From contig NW_004457363.1 of the NCBI RefSeq assembly GCF_000313135.1, forward strand, positions 160,407 through 202,520: DNA of 42,114 nt, given 5' to 3'. Positions within the stretch are counted from its first letter, which is position 1; every line of letters begins with the position of its first letter. A program made the translations under genes and the position numbers. This stretch comes from Acanthamoeba castellanii str. Neff (lineage: Eukaryota; Discosea; Longamoebia; Acanthamoebidae). Positions 10,706 through 21,374 of the stretch are shown in pieces. The notes beneath the pieces were generated by a model, which saw only the letters and a list, made by a program, of their open reading frames with translations, was not told the DNA's origin and searched no databases.

Positions 10706-11094
10706 GGCCGCTGGGGAACACCAAGAGGCCGTCGAAGGAAAAGTACCCTTTGCTTGCTGTGCTTTGTTTCCTATTATTTATTCACATTAATTCTTTTCCT
10801 TTGTAGTTTCTCTTCCCTTTACTTTATCCTTTTTTGGACTTACTTTACCGGTAAAATAGTCTAGAAAAGCGCTCGCCCGTTCAAATAGTTTTTTTGTAGA
10901 CATCACCCAAGGAGGCCTACCAAAGTGACGAGAAAGACGAAAAGAAGAAGTGTGTGGACATGGTCTTACGAAGGTGAAGTACTTCCACCTCATCATTCGA
11001 GACATCAGAGGAGGGAGCGCATTTCTCAAATCAGCATACCCTGCCATTTCCATCACACGCGATCGAAATAATCTCAATCGCGCATTAGAAAGGA
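10706..11094. other. Spacer between the WH2 gene and the kinase gene
   Basis: 389 bp between two genes on the same strand. It is AT-rich in the middle (10770-10910) and serves as 3' end of one gene and promoter/5' UTR of the next. No open frame with recognisable motifs and no RNA gene is seen. Confidence 0.4.
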
Positions 11095-14000
11095 ATGGAC
11101 TTGATGGGCGGCCGACCACCGGTCGGGAGCCATCGAGACCAGCACCGCCGCACAGCGAGCGGCTGCGGCTGGGAGCCAGGAGAGGAAGGGTCGGCAGTTG
11201 TGGAGAGGGCTACCACGGCCAACCTGCCCCCGCGCCCCTCGCCGCTGCACCGCCAGACGACGTCCTCCGCGTGGACCATGACCTCGCCCTCGACCTCGCC
11301 CTCGAGCGCCGCGGCCAACGGCCTCTCCCCGCAGCCCCTCCGCTCCTTTCGTTCCTCGTCGGCCTCGACCCCCGACTCACTCTCCCTCGCGGACGTGACC
11401 AACACTCTGCATAGCTCAGATTCCCTGACCATCTACACTATTTCCTCCTCCACTTCTTCTTCGTCTTCGTCTTCATCTACGTCGTCCTCTTCAACATCCT
11501 CGACGTCGTCGTCAACATCTTCGATGTCATCAACTGCGCCGACCATGCCAATGACAGAACCAACAGAAACAGCGGCGCTGGCTCACACCCCGCCCCGTGC
11601 GCCGCTCACCACGTCCACCTCATCTTCGTACACTGCCGACCACGCCCCCTCGGCCGCGCCGGACCCACCGCGAGCCAAGCGCCGGTCGCGCATGCCCACC
11701 ATCACGCTTGACCCGTCCTCTCCGCACGAGGGCGACGCCAGCGACCATGGGCTACCGCGCCCCACCGGCTGTCCGTCACCACCACAACCCATTACCCCAA
11801 CCGCCGCCGCCGCCGCCGCCACTAGCAATCACGACGACGAGCCGCTACCCATCACCGGAGCAGCAAGTACCGTAGCGCCGGCGTCGCACGAAGGGCTCGC
11901 GTGTGAGATGCCGGCGGTTGCAGCGGAGCAGTCTCCGACGGGAGTTGTTACCACGACGGCCGCAGCGGCAGCGGCAGCGGCAGCGGGCTGGTTGCGCGAG
12001 CTGGGGAGCCTGCGGGACGATCAGGAGCGCATCGACCTGCTGGCCGAGGTGCTGGCCATGGCCGACGCCGGCGAGCCCAGCCACGCCCTGGTCCAGCACG
12101 CTCGGCGGCGCATTCAGTCGGCCCGCACTTGCGGCCTCTCGCCGGAGAAGCCCGACAAGACCTCTGCGCAGACAGCAGCCAGGAAGCGGAAGTCGCCCAA
12201 GTCGACGACCAGGTCCTCGAAGTCGAAGAGGCGGTCGAGTAGCATGACGTGCACGATCACCACGGAGAAGACCTCGAGCGAGCAAGCCGCGCTGACCACG
12301 AGCAGCCCCGAGAAGGAAACCGTGCGGCGGCAGAAGGACACGGAGAAGGAGAAGGAGAAGGAGGTCAAGCGGCGCAACCGATCGAAGACGAAGAAGTCGA
12401 CGGAGGAGTCGCTGACGGACTCGCCGAGCAGCGGCAGCAGCGGCGAGATAGCGGCGATTGCGAGCGCCGGCGAGGCGCTGGCGTCCAACCTCTCGAGGGA
12501 GGCGCTGGCTGCCACCACGGTGGGGACGAAGCGGGCTCGGTCCGGCTCGGCCCGGCTGCTGTCCAAGATCAAGATCAAGCACACGTCGGCCACCTTTGGC
12601 ACGTCGCACGAGGGCCATCGCACCAAGTACGATCTGGACGACAAGATGGAGATCCTGGAGCACGACGAAGACGGCCTGAGCGACCAGGAGCAGCCCAAGA
12701 AGGGGTATGTACCCGGTGTTACATGCACGCACGCACGACACACACCTCTCATGTGCATCTGCAGCATACGCTCCCGGCTGGTCAAGGGACACTCAGGCCG
12801 TCGTGCTCGAATCTGGTAACTCCACTTTATTTATTTTAGTTTTATTTATTTTTGTATTGAGAACTCTTTTTTTTCAGCCGGTTCGAAAGAACCCAAACAG
12901 CCTCGCATGGAAAGGCGAGGATCGCAGGCCACAAGGTACTCTCCACCCGCAGAACCCACCGCGTGCATCGCTCGTGGCGCTGATTTGACTCACTCGGCCT
13001 TCAAGCATCACCAAGAGCATTCCGGCGCTGTCCCGACCGGCCGTGGTGTCGCCCGCATCGTCTCAGAACAAGGTGACACACCAAAAGCAATTCTGTTGTT
13101 CCACACCTGCTGCGATCAACTCACACACGCGAGTGACTCGCTTCCTGTCGGGCACCAGGGGCTGCTGTCCCGCATGTTCGGCGGCGGCGGCAGTCCGTCC
13201 GATAAGATGGCTCATACCGTGCTGAGCGAGGAGGCCACCTGGCGCGCCGCCTTCGCCCGCCTCGGCGAGCGTGAAGTTCTCATCGCCGGTACCGCTGGGA
13301 GACTTAACTACATTTATCTCCGCACCCAGCGATGACTGACGATACGATCATCTCCAGCGCATGCATGCAGCTACAACGGGGGCAAGGGCATGTTGTACAT
13401 TTCCAGCGAACACGTGGGATTCCTCGAGCGTCTCTCCGAACAGCATGCTTCGGTCATCAAGGTACGCCAACTATCATACCATCACGTTTCCATCCATTTG
13501 CGCTCACCTTACACGACACGACACGACCAACGACACGACAGAAATTGTGGCTCTACGAACAATTCATCTTCGTCCAAAAGGCTTCGAATCGCTCCGTCAC
13601 CATCACTACTAGGGATGGCCAAGTGCGTTCTTCAGTGCTTCATTTCCTCTTCTTTCCCTCCCCTTGTTTCTCACTTGGCCCCAAACGTGTTGGCTGTTGT
13701 GCAGATCTGCTTCGCCAAGTTCGACGCGGGGCACCAGGAGTTTGCCTACGCGACTCTGCACGCCCAGTTTGCGCCCTACGCCTCTCGCACGCAGTCGTTT
13801 CACCTGGCCATCGACGAAAGGGACATCCAGGTTTCGGCTCCTTCTCCTGATCTGTTTGGTGTTGTGGTTGTTCACCCTCCGGAGCTTCTGGGCATACAGA
13901 CGGTTCGGATTCTCTTGCGCGACGGCGAAACAACGAAGCAGCAGATCAAGGCCACCTTCAACCGGAGCGAGACCCCACTGGCCAGCGCCCTGCAGGCCAA

Positions 14001-17000
14001 CGACGCCGAGATCGGTGCGCCACCACTCGCGCACTACTGGGGGGGAGGGGGCTGGCTTTTGCGGGAGACGGACGGGTGAAGTTGACCAACTACGACTCAC
14101 TTGCACTGCCTGCCCTGTCTTCTGCAGTCAAACTATTTTTGCAATACTATCGACAAGAGGGGCTGGACATCAACGCACCCGACGAGCAGGGCAACACACC
14201 ACTTCACGTCGCCTGTCTCTACAGCAGGGTAAGATTATCGACACACGCACACACGCACACGCGCACACACAACACACACCGATTGCGCTCAGATCGCAGA
14301 TGTGCGGCGGCTAACAGATTCCATGGGCCATGCGGTACAGAGCGAGGTCCTGGAGTTGCTGCTCGCCTACGAGGGGATTCATGTGACGATGGAGAACGAG
14401 GACGGCAACACGCCGCTGCACTATTTCTGCCGATCGTTCCCCTCGCCGACCTGCCAGGCCCTGCTTCGGGTGTTGCTCTCCCTCGGCGCCGATCCCAACA
14501 AACCAAACCAGGTACCGTGTGCGGTGGTGCGGTGGTGCGGTGGTGCGGTGGTGCGGTGGTGCGGTGGTGCGGTGGTGCGGTGGTGCGTCACTCAGACTGA
14601 GATGTGGACACAGTCAGGAGAGACACCCCTGCACAAGGCAATTTTGAATAACAGTGTGCGAGTGCTGCTGATCGAGTGTCTGCTCGACAACGGAGCCGAC
14701 GTGAACAGCGTCAGCAAGGTACCACCTCTCTCCTTTGAGCCACCCGCCAGCCACCGAGTGACACACTCCCTCCTTACCGAAATTGCGCAGCTCGGGGAGT
14801 CTGCGCTGCACTACGCGGTGAGGCTCGGCCGAAAGGACGTCGTTTCGCGCCTCTTGTGTGCCGGAGCCGACACGGAACTCAGGGCCAACGTCGACGGAAA
14901 GACGCCCACCGAGGCAGCCGTGGCCTCCACGCACGCCGTCATCGCCAACCTCCTCCAGCGAGTCGATGGTGCGTTGCATGCCCCCCTCGACGAGCTCGCT
15001 CGTTCACTCACATTCCTCACATTCCTCACACCCACCGCACACTGTAGAGCTGCTGCATTGGCTCCGGGCTGTGGAGGCCCAGGTGCTGATGCAGCCACTC
15101 ATGGCCCGGGACATCTTCCTCAACGAGCTGGGCGTGATGGACGAGGCGGACTTCAACATCATGCTGGAGCGCATCGAAGCCAACAACAACGTGGTCATCC
15201 CCGACAAGACGAAGCTGCGCGAGGCCTGGGCCGTGCTCAAAGGTGTGTCGCGCTTCCTATCGCCGGCGACATACCTGAAATACCTGGGAACTAACCGGGT
15301 GTTGTTGCGCGCAGATCGCAAGATGAAGGAGTTGACCAAGGCCGAGGCGATGCAGCTCGCGGAGAAGCTACAAAGCAGAGACGTGGCCAAGTTCAAGCAT
15401 TCGATACACAAGGTGCCTTCACGCATCCCATAGAAATCGGCCCAACCCAGTTTGCCACTGACAAAAGCTGCGCTGGTCCTGTTGTCGTACGACAGGTCAT
15501 TGGTGAGGCGCGACAGGGTCGACCCAATCCGAGACGGCTCTCCGCTACAGTTGACGTATGACCTCACCCTTGGCGCATCAAAAATGTTCTCCCCTGTGGC
15601 CACAGCTTACCTTCTGTTCTGGTCCGTCGCGGGCATGGGCAGGCCTTGTATAACGACGACCATTGGATCATCCGGCACCCCGACCTCGAGTTCACCCAAA
15701 TCCTGGGCGACGGCACGTCTGGCAAGGTGCGCCTCCATGTTTTATATCATTAATCTTATTCAAATTACTTTTAAATTCACTATTTTAATTCACTATTTTT
15801 TTTGACACTTGGGCGACGGCGTGCAGGTGTACCGGGGCCTCTACAAGGGCATGGACGTCGCCATCAAGGTGCTCTACAAGAGCGCGCAGAAGGAAGGTGA
15901 ACCCTTCCACGAGATCATCGAAGAAATCAAATTCCTCAGGTGAACCCTCCACCTCACCGCCCAGAGCAATGCGGGTGCTGGCGGTGTGTGCCGTGTGCCG
16001 TGTGCCGTGTGCGTGTGCGGTCCGTAGTTCTTACATTTAGGCACAACAGCTTTTTTCGAGGACACGTCCCCCGAGATCGTCCGCTTCTATGGCGTGTGCC
16101 TCGAGCCGGCCGTGTGCCTGGTGATGGAGTTTTGCGAAAGGTACATCACTAGTCTGTTTCCACGTTCCTCGCGTATCTACCGCCCGTTCAATTGACACAC
16201 GCCTGTTTGTTTTGTTTGTTTTGTTTGGCGTGATATGATAAGGGGGTCACTCCATGGTGTGTTGAAGGACGAGAAAACGGACATGTCGTGGGAAATGGCG
16301 ATCTCCTTCATCCAGGCGACCGTGCGGGGCATTCACCTCCTGCACACGTCACAGCCGCAGGTGCTTCACAGGTACCGCTCCCGTGTTACCCCCCTGATCA
16401 AGACAGGGTTTTTTTTGCGATTTCTATTTCTGTTATTTAGTTTAAACTTAAATGGCAACTTTGTACGAAGCGATTCACGTTTTCGTCGGGGACTGCGAAA
16501 CAAACGCGCAGGGACTTGAAAACGCTCAATCTGTTGGTGACCCACGATTGGCAGATCAAGGTGGCGGACTTCGGCCTGGCGCGAGCAAACACGAACGACA
16601 ACCAGAGCACGTTGGCCCGCCTCTGTGGTACGTGCCACCAATTTGCGCCTTGCCGACCGGACACGAGCGTCTCCTTTTTTGGGGGCGTGCGTGCCACCAC
16701 AGCCTAGCGATGAAAACGGTCTCTAATGTGTGCCGCCGTAGGAAGACTCTAATGTGATTCTAATGTGTGCCGTCGTAGGAACACTCTTTTACTGCGCGCC
16801 AGAGCTGCTATTCGGCGAGGCCTCCTACACCACGAAGGCCGACATTTACAGTCTGGGCATCGTGCTCTGGGAAATCATTGCCAGGTAACAAACCAACCCT
16901 CTTGGCTGCCTTTTTCAGCTGAATGCGGAGCAGTGAGTGTATCACTGATTTCCTGAATTCACACACTAGGTGCATAAATGGAGAATACGAACGACCATAT

Positions 17001-17409
17001 GCCGAGTTAGGCCGACAACACGAGGTAAAAGACATATATCTCTATTTATCTCAAATACGATGTTTGTATTTTGCTCATTTCGCCTATGTGTGTGTGTTTG
17101 CATATAGATATACATTGTAACCCAGGTGTGTGAGTTCGACCAACGACCGACCCTGCCCCCAGGGTGCCCCGAGGTCTTCGTCAAGCTCGTCAACGCCTGC
17201 TGGAACCCAGATCCCGACCTAAGGTGTGAATGTGCTCGAACTTGTTCTCCCCAATCACGGCCAGTCGCTAACTTCATGAATGAATGAATGAACAACGCAG
17301 GCCCTCGTCCGACCAGGTGCTCTCCATCTTGGACACCGTGGCCGAGGACTACGAGCGATCACCCGAGACGTGGGAGAAGACGCGACTGCGCAAGACGCCG
17401 GGGTCATGA
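11095..17409 (+). CDS. GRAM - ankyrin repeat - TKL-like protein kinase
   Basis: About 25 exons give roughly 1,390 residues from ATG 11095. The first exon (to about 12715) is a long low-complexity region rich in Ser, Thr, Pro and Lys. Exons at 13160-13990 hold a GRAM domain (YNGGKGMLYISSEHVGF, then KLWLYEQFIFVQKA and ICFAKFDAGHQEFAYATL). Exons at 14127-14970 hold ankyrin repeats (EQGNTPLHVAC, EDGNTPLHYFC, SGETPLHKAIL, GESALHYAVRLGRKDVV). A helical linker leads to the kinase (15690-17340): GDGTSGKVYRG P-loop, VAIKVL Lys, HRDLKTLNLLV catalytic loop, DFGLA, GTLFYCAPE, DIYSLGIVLWEI. These motifs fit an active TKL-family Ser/Thr (or dual) kinase. Exon phases agree throughout except at 16051-16056 (see findings). 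GRAM domains bind lipids, so the kinase may be membrane-recruited. The convergent neighbour ends only 149 bp away. Confidence 0.85.
14521..14584. repeat. (GCGGTGGT)8 octamer repeat in an ankyrin-region intron
   Basis: Eight perfect 8-bp units lie just after the donor that follows the exon ending DPNKPNQ. They make up most of the intron before the exon starting SGETPLHKA. Confidence 0.95.
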
Positions 17410-17557
17410 CGATGTTGTTGTGCGCCACCAGCGCCTCATTTTCCCCTTCTTCTCCAACCCAACCCGTACACACACATTAATGCTCTCCCCCGTACTTGTT
17501 CCATATGGCTGTTGCCCACCAGCATGGCTTGGTGGGCTTGGCCTGTGAGTTTTCTTT

Positions 17558-19582
17558 TTATGGACTGATGGGGGGACAGCCATGTGGAACCCATACAAAA
17601 CTCTGATATATAGGTGACCGGGAAGTCGCCAGGCCAACCTTCTCACCAATCTGAATGGTGACCCCATGCTCAGCAGCCAGCCTGCGTGATATCTCTGTCT
17701 TGATGAGGGCCTGTGTTGTCAGGGTCAGGGCCTCCAGCTGAGGCAGGAATTCTGGAAAGTGGTTGGTGTGACATGCACAGATGGATGTAGTGTGGTTAGG
17801 CAAGTGAGAGAGGGTTTCAGGAAAGGGGAATGACAAACCAGCACCCACAAAGGGTCTGCGAGTTGGCGCTGCTTGATGCCAATCGGCCTTTGCAAACTGT
17901 GAGCAGAGGTGAAAAGGAAGCTTCCACTTCTGGCCATCAGCAAGAGGTGCCAACTCGCCTGTATGTTTCTTTGGTTAAGACAGGATGCATCTCTCCTGTT
18001 GAAATGAAACGGCGAATACATACCTGTTCCCAGCTCGGCATCAAGTTTGGTTGAAAGCTCTTGGCAGGCGCGTGTGATGAGGGTCTGATGTGTCTTCACA
18101 GTTTTGTGGTAGCCCTGGTTAAGAGCGCTGACAACCTTGTGGAGCATCTCCGGCACTTTCTGGGGCTCCTCTGCCATATGGGGTAAATGCCAGTAGTCCA
18201 ACTCCCTTTGCCATAGGTCCTTGTCGATTGTCTGCGGAGCCACCAGCGCTCTGGTGGTGCAGGATCGTTGGTGACAAGCACACCTGGCCAGAATGGAGGA
18301 AGCGGGAGCGTACCCATGGCGATAGAAGTCGAGAATGGACGCAAACAGATCACCGTTACGATCGAAGAAGTATTCGGTGCTGTGGCGCACCAGCGCTTGG
18401 TTTCTCTCGCTGAACATGGCTCCCAGAAGTGTGTCCGGGTATTGTTGCAGCGTGCTCCTGGGTGGGGGCGAAGGGAATACATCAGGATTGCCCCGCAATG
18501 CAATGCAACATTGAGAAGCAGGCTGCAGGAAGATGTAACTGGAATGTCTTGAAGGTGCGACCACCAACGTTGAGGGTCACCTGTCGGTCCAGTTGCCTCT
18601 GTTCCTCTTTGTCCGAGCCTCTGCCTGCATGGGTTGTACTCTTGGCCTCTTCGCCCTCGTTCCTGATCTCTTGCTCCTGCGCTTTGTCCAGCTGCGCCAG
18701 CACACTTGTCACCTGGGCGGCGATGGATCGGGGTGAGTTGTTATGCACTGATTGGGCGCGATCGCAGCGAAGGAACTGACACCCTTGTTTACCTTGCTGT
18801 TGAGCTGCGCGGTGATGCCTGCCATGGTGCGGTCGAGCACCTCATTCCATTCCGCCGCCTGCTTCTCCAGCTCACTTTGCAGACACAGAGATCCTTCATT
18901 GACCTCGGCCACGCGCTGGCGGCGCTCATTCAGCGCTCGTTCAACGGTGAGGTCCAACGTGCGACCTTGCGCGTTGACCTCCTGGACCTGTTAAATAAGT
19001 TGTTGTTGTTGTGTTGCCGTTCCTGTGAGATTGCTGGCTGCGCACAGGCACAGCACACCCACCGGAGGGCGCTCGTGTACCTTGAGGTGGAGTGTGGTTG
19101 TGACTGAGGCCATAGTTTCGTCCATGGCGTCCATACACGCCTGAGCCTTAGACTCCAGTTGTGCCTTGAGATGTGTGACGAGGCTGGCAAGGTTGGCCAT
19201 GTCAGCCAGCTGTTGGTCCCGCTTGCGCTGCACGCACTGCAGGGCCTCGTCCATGGCCTTGGTGGCCGTGCTCTGCCCCCCCCCCGGAGTTAAAACAACC
19301 ACCAGCAGCTGGTGGCAGTGGATCGGGGGGGGGGTACAAGGCGAGCGCGGATGACGTGCTCCACCATGGCATTGAGTTCTTCCACCACACCTGGCTCCTC
19401 TTTGAAAGAGGGTGAACCAAATTCGAAGGCCACGAGTGAGCGGAGAAGCCACCAAAAATCAAGGAAATAGAGTCGGAGGTCAAACCAGTAGGCCGACAGG
19501 GGAGGGCGGACAGACCACCGTCTGCCACGAGTGCCGGACTCTCCAACACAAACCCAGGTGCTTGTTGCTGTTGTCTCTCCAT
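17558..19582 (-). CDS. BTB/T1 (KCTD-like) protein with long coiled-coil N-terminus
   Basis: Minus-strand exons read in order: VVEELNAMVEHVIRARL; STATKAMDEALQCVQRKRDQ...; VQEVNAQGRTLDLTVERAL...LNSK; VTSVLAQLDKAQEQE... leading into QVTLNVGGRTFKTF; HTLQQYPDTLLGAMF...EYFFDRNGDLFASILDFYRHG; TIDKDLWQRELDYWHLP...; and FLPQLEALTLTTQALIK to the stop at 17558. LNVGG, YPDTLLG, YFFDR and ILxFYR are the hallmarks of the T1/BTB tetramerisation domain of KCTD proteins and Kv channels. No transmembrane pore segments follow, so it is a soluble KCTD-type protein, possibly a cullin-3 adaptor or scaffold. The helical Glu/Gln-rich part before the BTB is unusual for KCTDs. ATG 19582 is the likeliest start, but its frame does not match the VVEELN frame without a splice I could not place, so the 5' end is uncertain. 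Confidence 0.8.
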
Positions 19583-19938
19583 TGTGGCGGATATTAATAA
19601 ACGCCAGGCAGGTCCTGGTTTTCTGCCGTTATCCCTGTTCATCGAACTGTTGAGACGAACACTCGGGGCAGAATTCGTTGCCTGCGGGCGTGGGGTGGCG
19701 CCTGGTGGAGGCCCGGGCCTCTTGTTGCAAATGTTCTGCTCCGCGTCTAGTCGGACCACTAGCAACACACCCGCGCCCACGCACACAAACAGACACGCAC
19801 AGGCACCAGACAGCTCGCGCTTTGATAAAGCCTTCTATGCATCGTGAGAGACTTCAGCGCCACACACACACAGGCCAACTGTTTTCCTTCCTGACGAATG
19901 TAAGCTTCACTTTACTCGTACGAGGTAGTTGACATTTT
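19583..19938. other. Spacer between the BTB gene and the upstream disordered-protein gene
   Basis: 356 bp between two minus-strand genes, holding the 3' end of one and the presumed promoter/5' UTR of the other. It contains short CACA-rich tracts (near 19775 and 19861). No supported gene. Confidence 0.35.
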
Positions 19939-20883
19939 TCACCTTCGCCTGTGGCGCTTTTCGCCGTCGTCGGCCTTGGTGGTGTCTCTTCGCCGCCGCT
20001 TGCTGGCTATGGCTACTGCGGGCTCTGCTCGCTGCCCGTCCTCTGCAGCCAGCCGTCGCTTGTGTTGGCGCTGATGCTGTTGATGTTGGTGTTGTAGTGT
20101 GGTCTGCTCTGCCTGGGTTTCTACCGAATACCCGAGCCTGAGCTGGAGCTGGGTGAGCTGCTTGCGCAGCTCGAGCCGTTGGGTCTCGAAGATGAGGTAC
20201 TTTTCGCGCTGCTGGATCAAGTGCTCCTCTCGTCGCTGCATCTCCAGGAACGGTTCGAACAGGGTCATCGCCGCGGCTTGGTGGGCCTGCTGGTGCTGGT
20301 GGTGATTTCGCCTCGTTCCGTTCTTCGAGGGTGGCGCACATGCATCGGCGGCGATCGAGGCGGCGACTGCAGCGCTGGAGGTCCCGGTGGAAGAGGCCTT
20401 CTGCGAAGGCTGAGGCGACCAGACCGACGGGAGGTACGCCAACAACCGGGGCGGGCTTGGCAGGCCGGAGGGGCTCGTACGGCCTCCTCCAGAAGTGGTG
20501 GCTGCCATCTCGGGTGGGTGGAGGAGTGAGTGGATGCTGACCTTGCCCCGAGAGCATGATCGGTCAACCGTGGTGGCCTGGAGTGGAGCGGGTCGTGAAT
20601 CGCCGCCCTTGGGATGAGCAGCCGGACCGGGACAGCGGGAGAACGCACATTCAGCGCCGGCCGGCTCAACAGGGTTGAGGAGGAAGGAGATGGAGAGCTG
20701 GTGATGATGGTGACGATGGTCACCCGGCGGGGAAACCGCGGTGGCGGTGGTGGAGCCCATGTGTGTAGGGGGGTGAGGTCGATTCCAGAAGCCCGGTTTT
20801 TCGAACATGTTGCAGTTGATGGCGAGCCACTGCGCTGACTGTGACAGTGCGGAAGAAGACTGCTGTTGTGTGCTGGGTTGCAT
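19939..20883 (-). CDS. Disordered, probably nuclear protein with paired SIxxLLxPxE motifs
   Basis: Single exon, 314 residues from ATG 20883 (MQPSTQQQ). The protein is rich in Pro, Ser, His and Gln. Two short similar motifs stand out, SISFLLNPVE (about residue 64) and SIHSLLHPPE (about residue 116). The C-terminal third begins MTLFEPFLEMQRREEHLIQQREKYLIFETQRLELRKQL, a clear amphipathic coiled coil, followed by a Gln/His tract and basic clusters (QHKRRLAAEDG, SKRRRRD, EKRHRRR) that look like nuclear localisation signals. No known DNA-binding domain was seen. Transcriptional or chromatin role is a guess from composition. The many other open frames here are shadows. Confidence 0.65.
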   Translation of the reverse strand: MQPSTQQQSSSALSQSAQWLAINCNMFEKPGFWNRPHPPTHMGSTTATAVSPPGDHRHHHHQLSISFLLNPVEPAGAECAFSRCPGPAAHPKGGDSRPAPLQATTVDRSCSRGKVSIHSLLHPPEMAATTSGGGRTSPSGLPSPPRLLAYLPSVWSPQPSQKASSTGTSSAAVAASIAADACAPPSKNGTRRNHHQHQQAHQAAAMTLFEPFLEMQRREEHLIQQREKYLIFETQRLELRKQLTQLQLRLGYSVETQAEQTTLQHQHQQHQRQHKRRLAAEDGQRAEPAVAIASKRRRRDTTKADDGEKRHRRR

Positions 20884-21374
20884 CCTCAAGTTCGTTATGC
20901 AGTAGTTGTACGGAATCGCCCTGTCTCACCCACGTGTGGCAGTCATCACCAACAACTGCGGCGTTTTGTTGAGCAGACTAAGGATAAGGGAGTATGTGGT
21001 GATGTAACGTGCACCTTATCAGAACCTTGGTGCTGTTCCACGTTGCAATGGAGTAGCTTAGTTTAGGTAGTGAGGCTCTTCCTTTAGTTAGTGTCCCAGT
21101 ACCCGTTACACAGGGTTTCCCCATACAAAAACTCCCAAACCAGACAACAAACATACCAAAGAAAATCAACAAAGAAATGCACAGCCTGCTGTGATTTCCT
21201 TTCGTAAATTTCTTTTTTTTATTCGGATCCGAGGACGACGGTGTCGCTTCAACCGGCCCTGACATCCGAGAGCGGTCGCCAGGCGGGGTTGGTTGTGTGG
21301 TCTAGTTTTTTTTTATTTTGTCCTAAAAGCTTGCTCTTTGGTAAGATCTCTCTCCCTATTGTTGGCAAGACGAG
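20884..21374. other. Divergent promoter region between the disordered-protein gene and the RasGAP gene
   Basis: 491 bp between two genes reading away from each other. It is AT-richer than the genes, with T-runs near 21212 and 21306. I see no RNA gene and no convincing coding frame. Confidence 0.4.

Noticed and set aside
11430..11530. Serine-rich tract as a mobile-element or repeat insertion
   Set aside because: Codons vary (TCC, TCT, TCG, TCA) and stay in frame; it is a low-complexity protein segment.
11095..12819. Separate gene made only of the Ser-rich first exon
   Set aside because: The donor at 12716 and the next exons join in frame to the GRAM region, so a single gene is simpler.
14500..14600. 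CRISPR-like array at the octamer repeat
   Set aside because: Units are contiguous without spacers; it is a simple tandem repeat.
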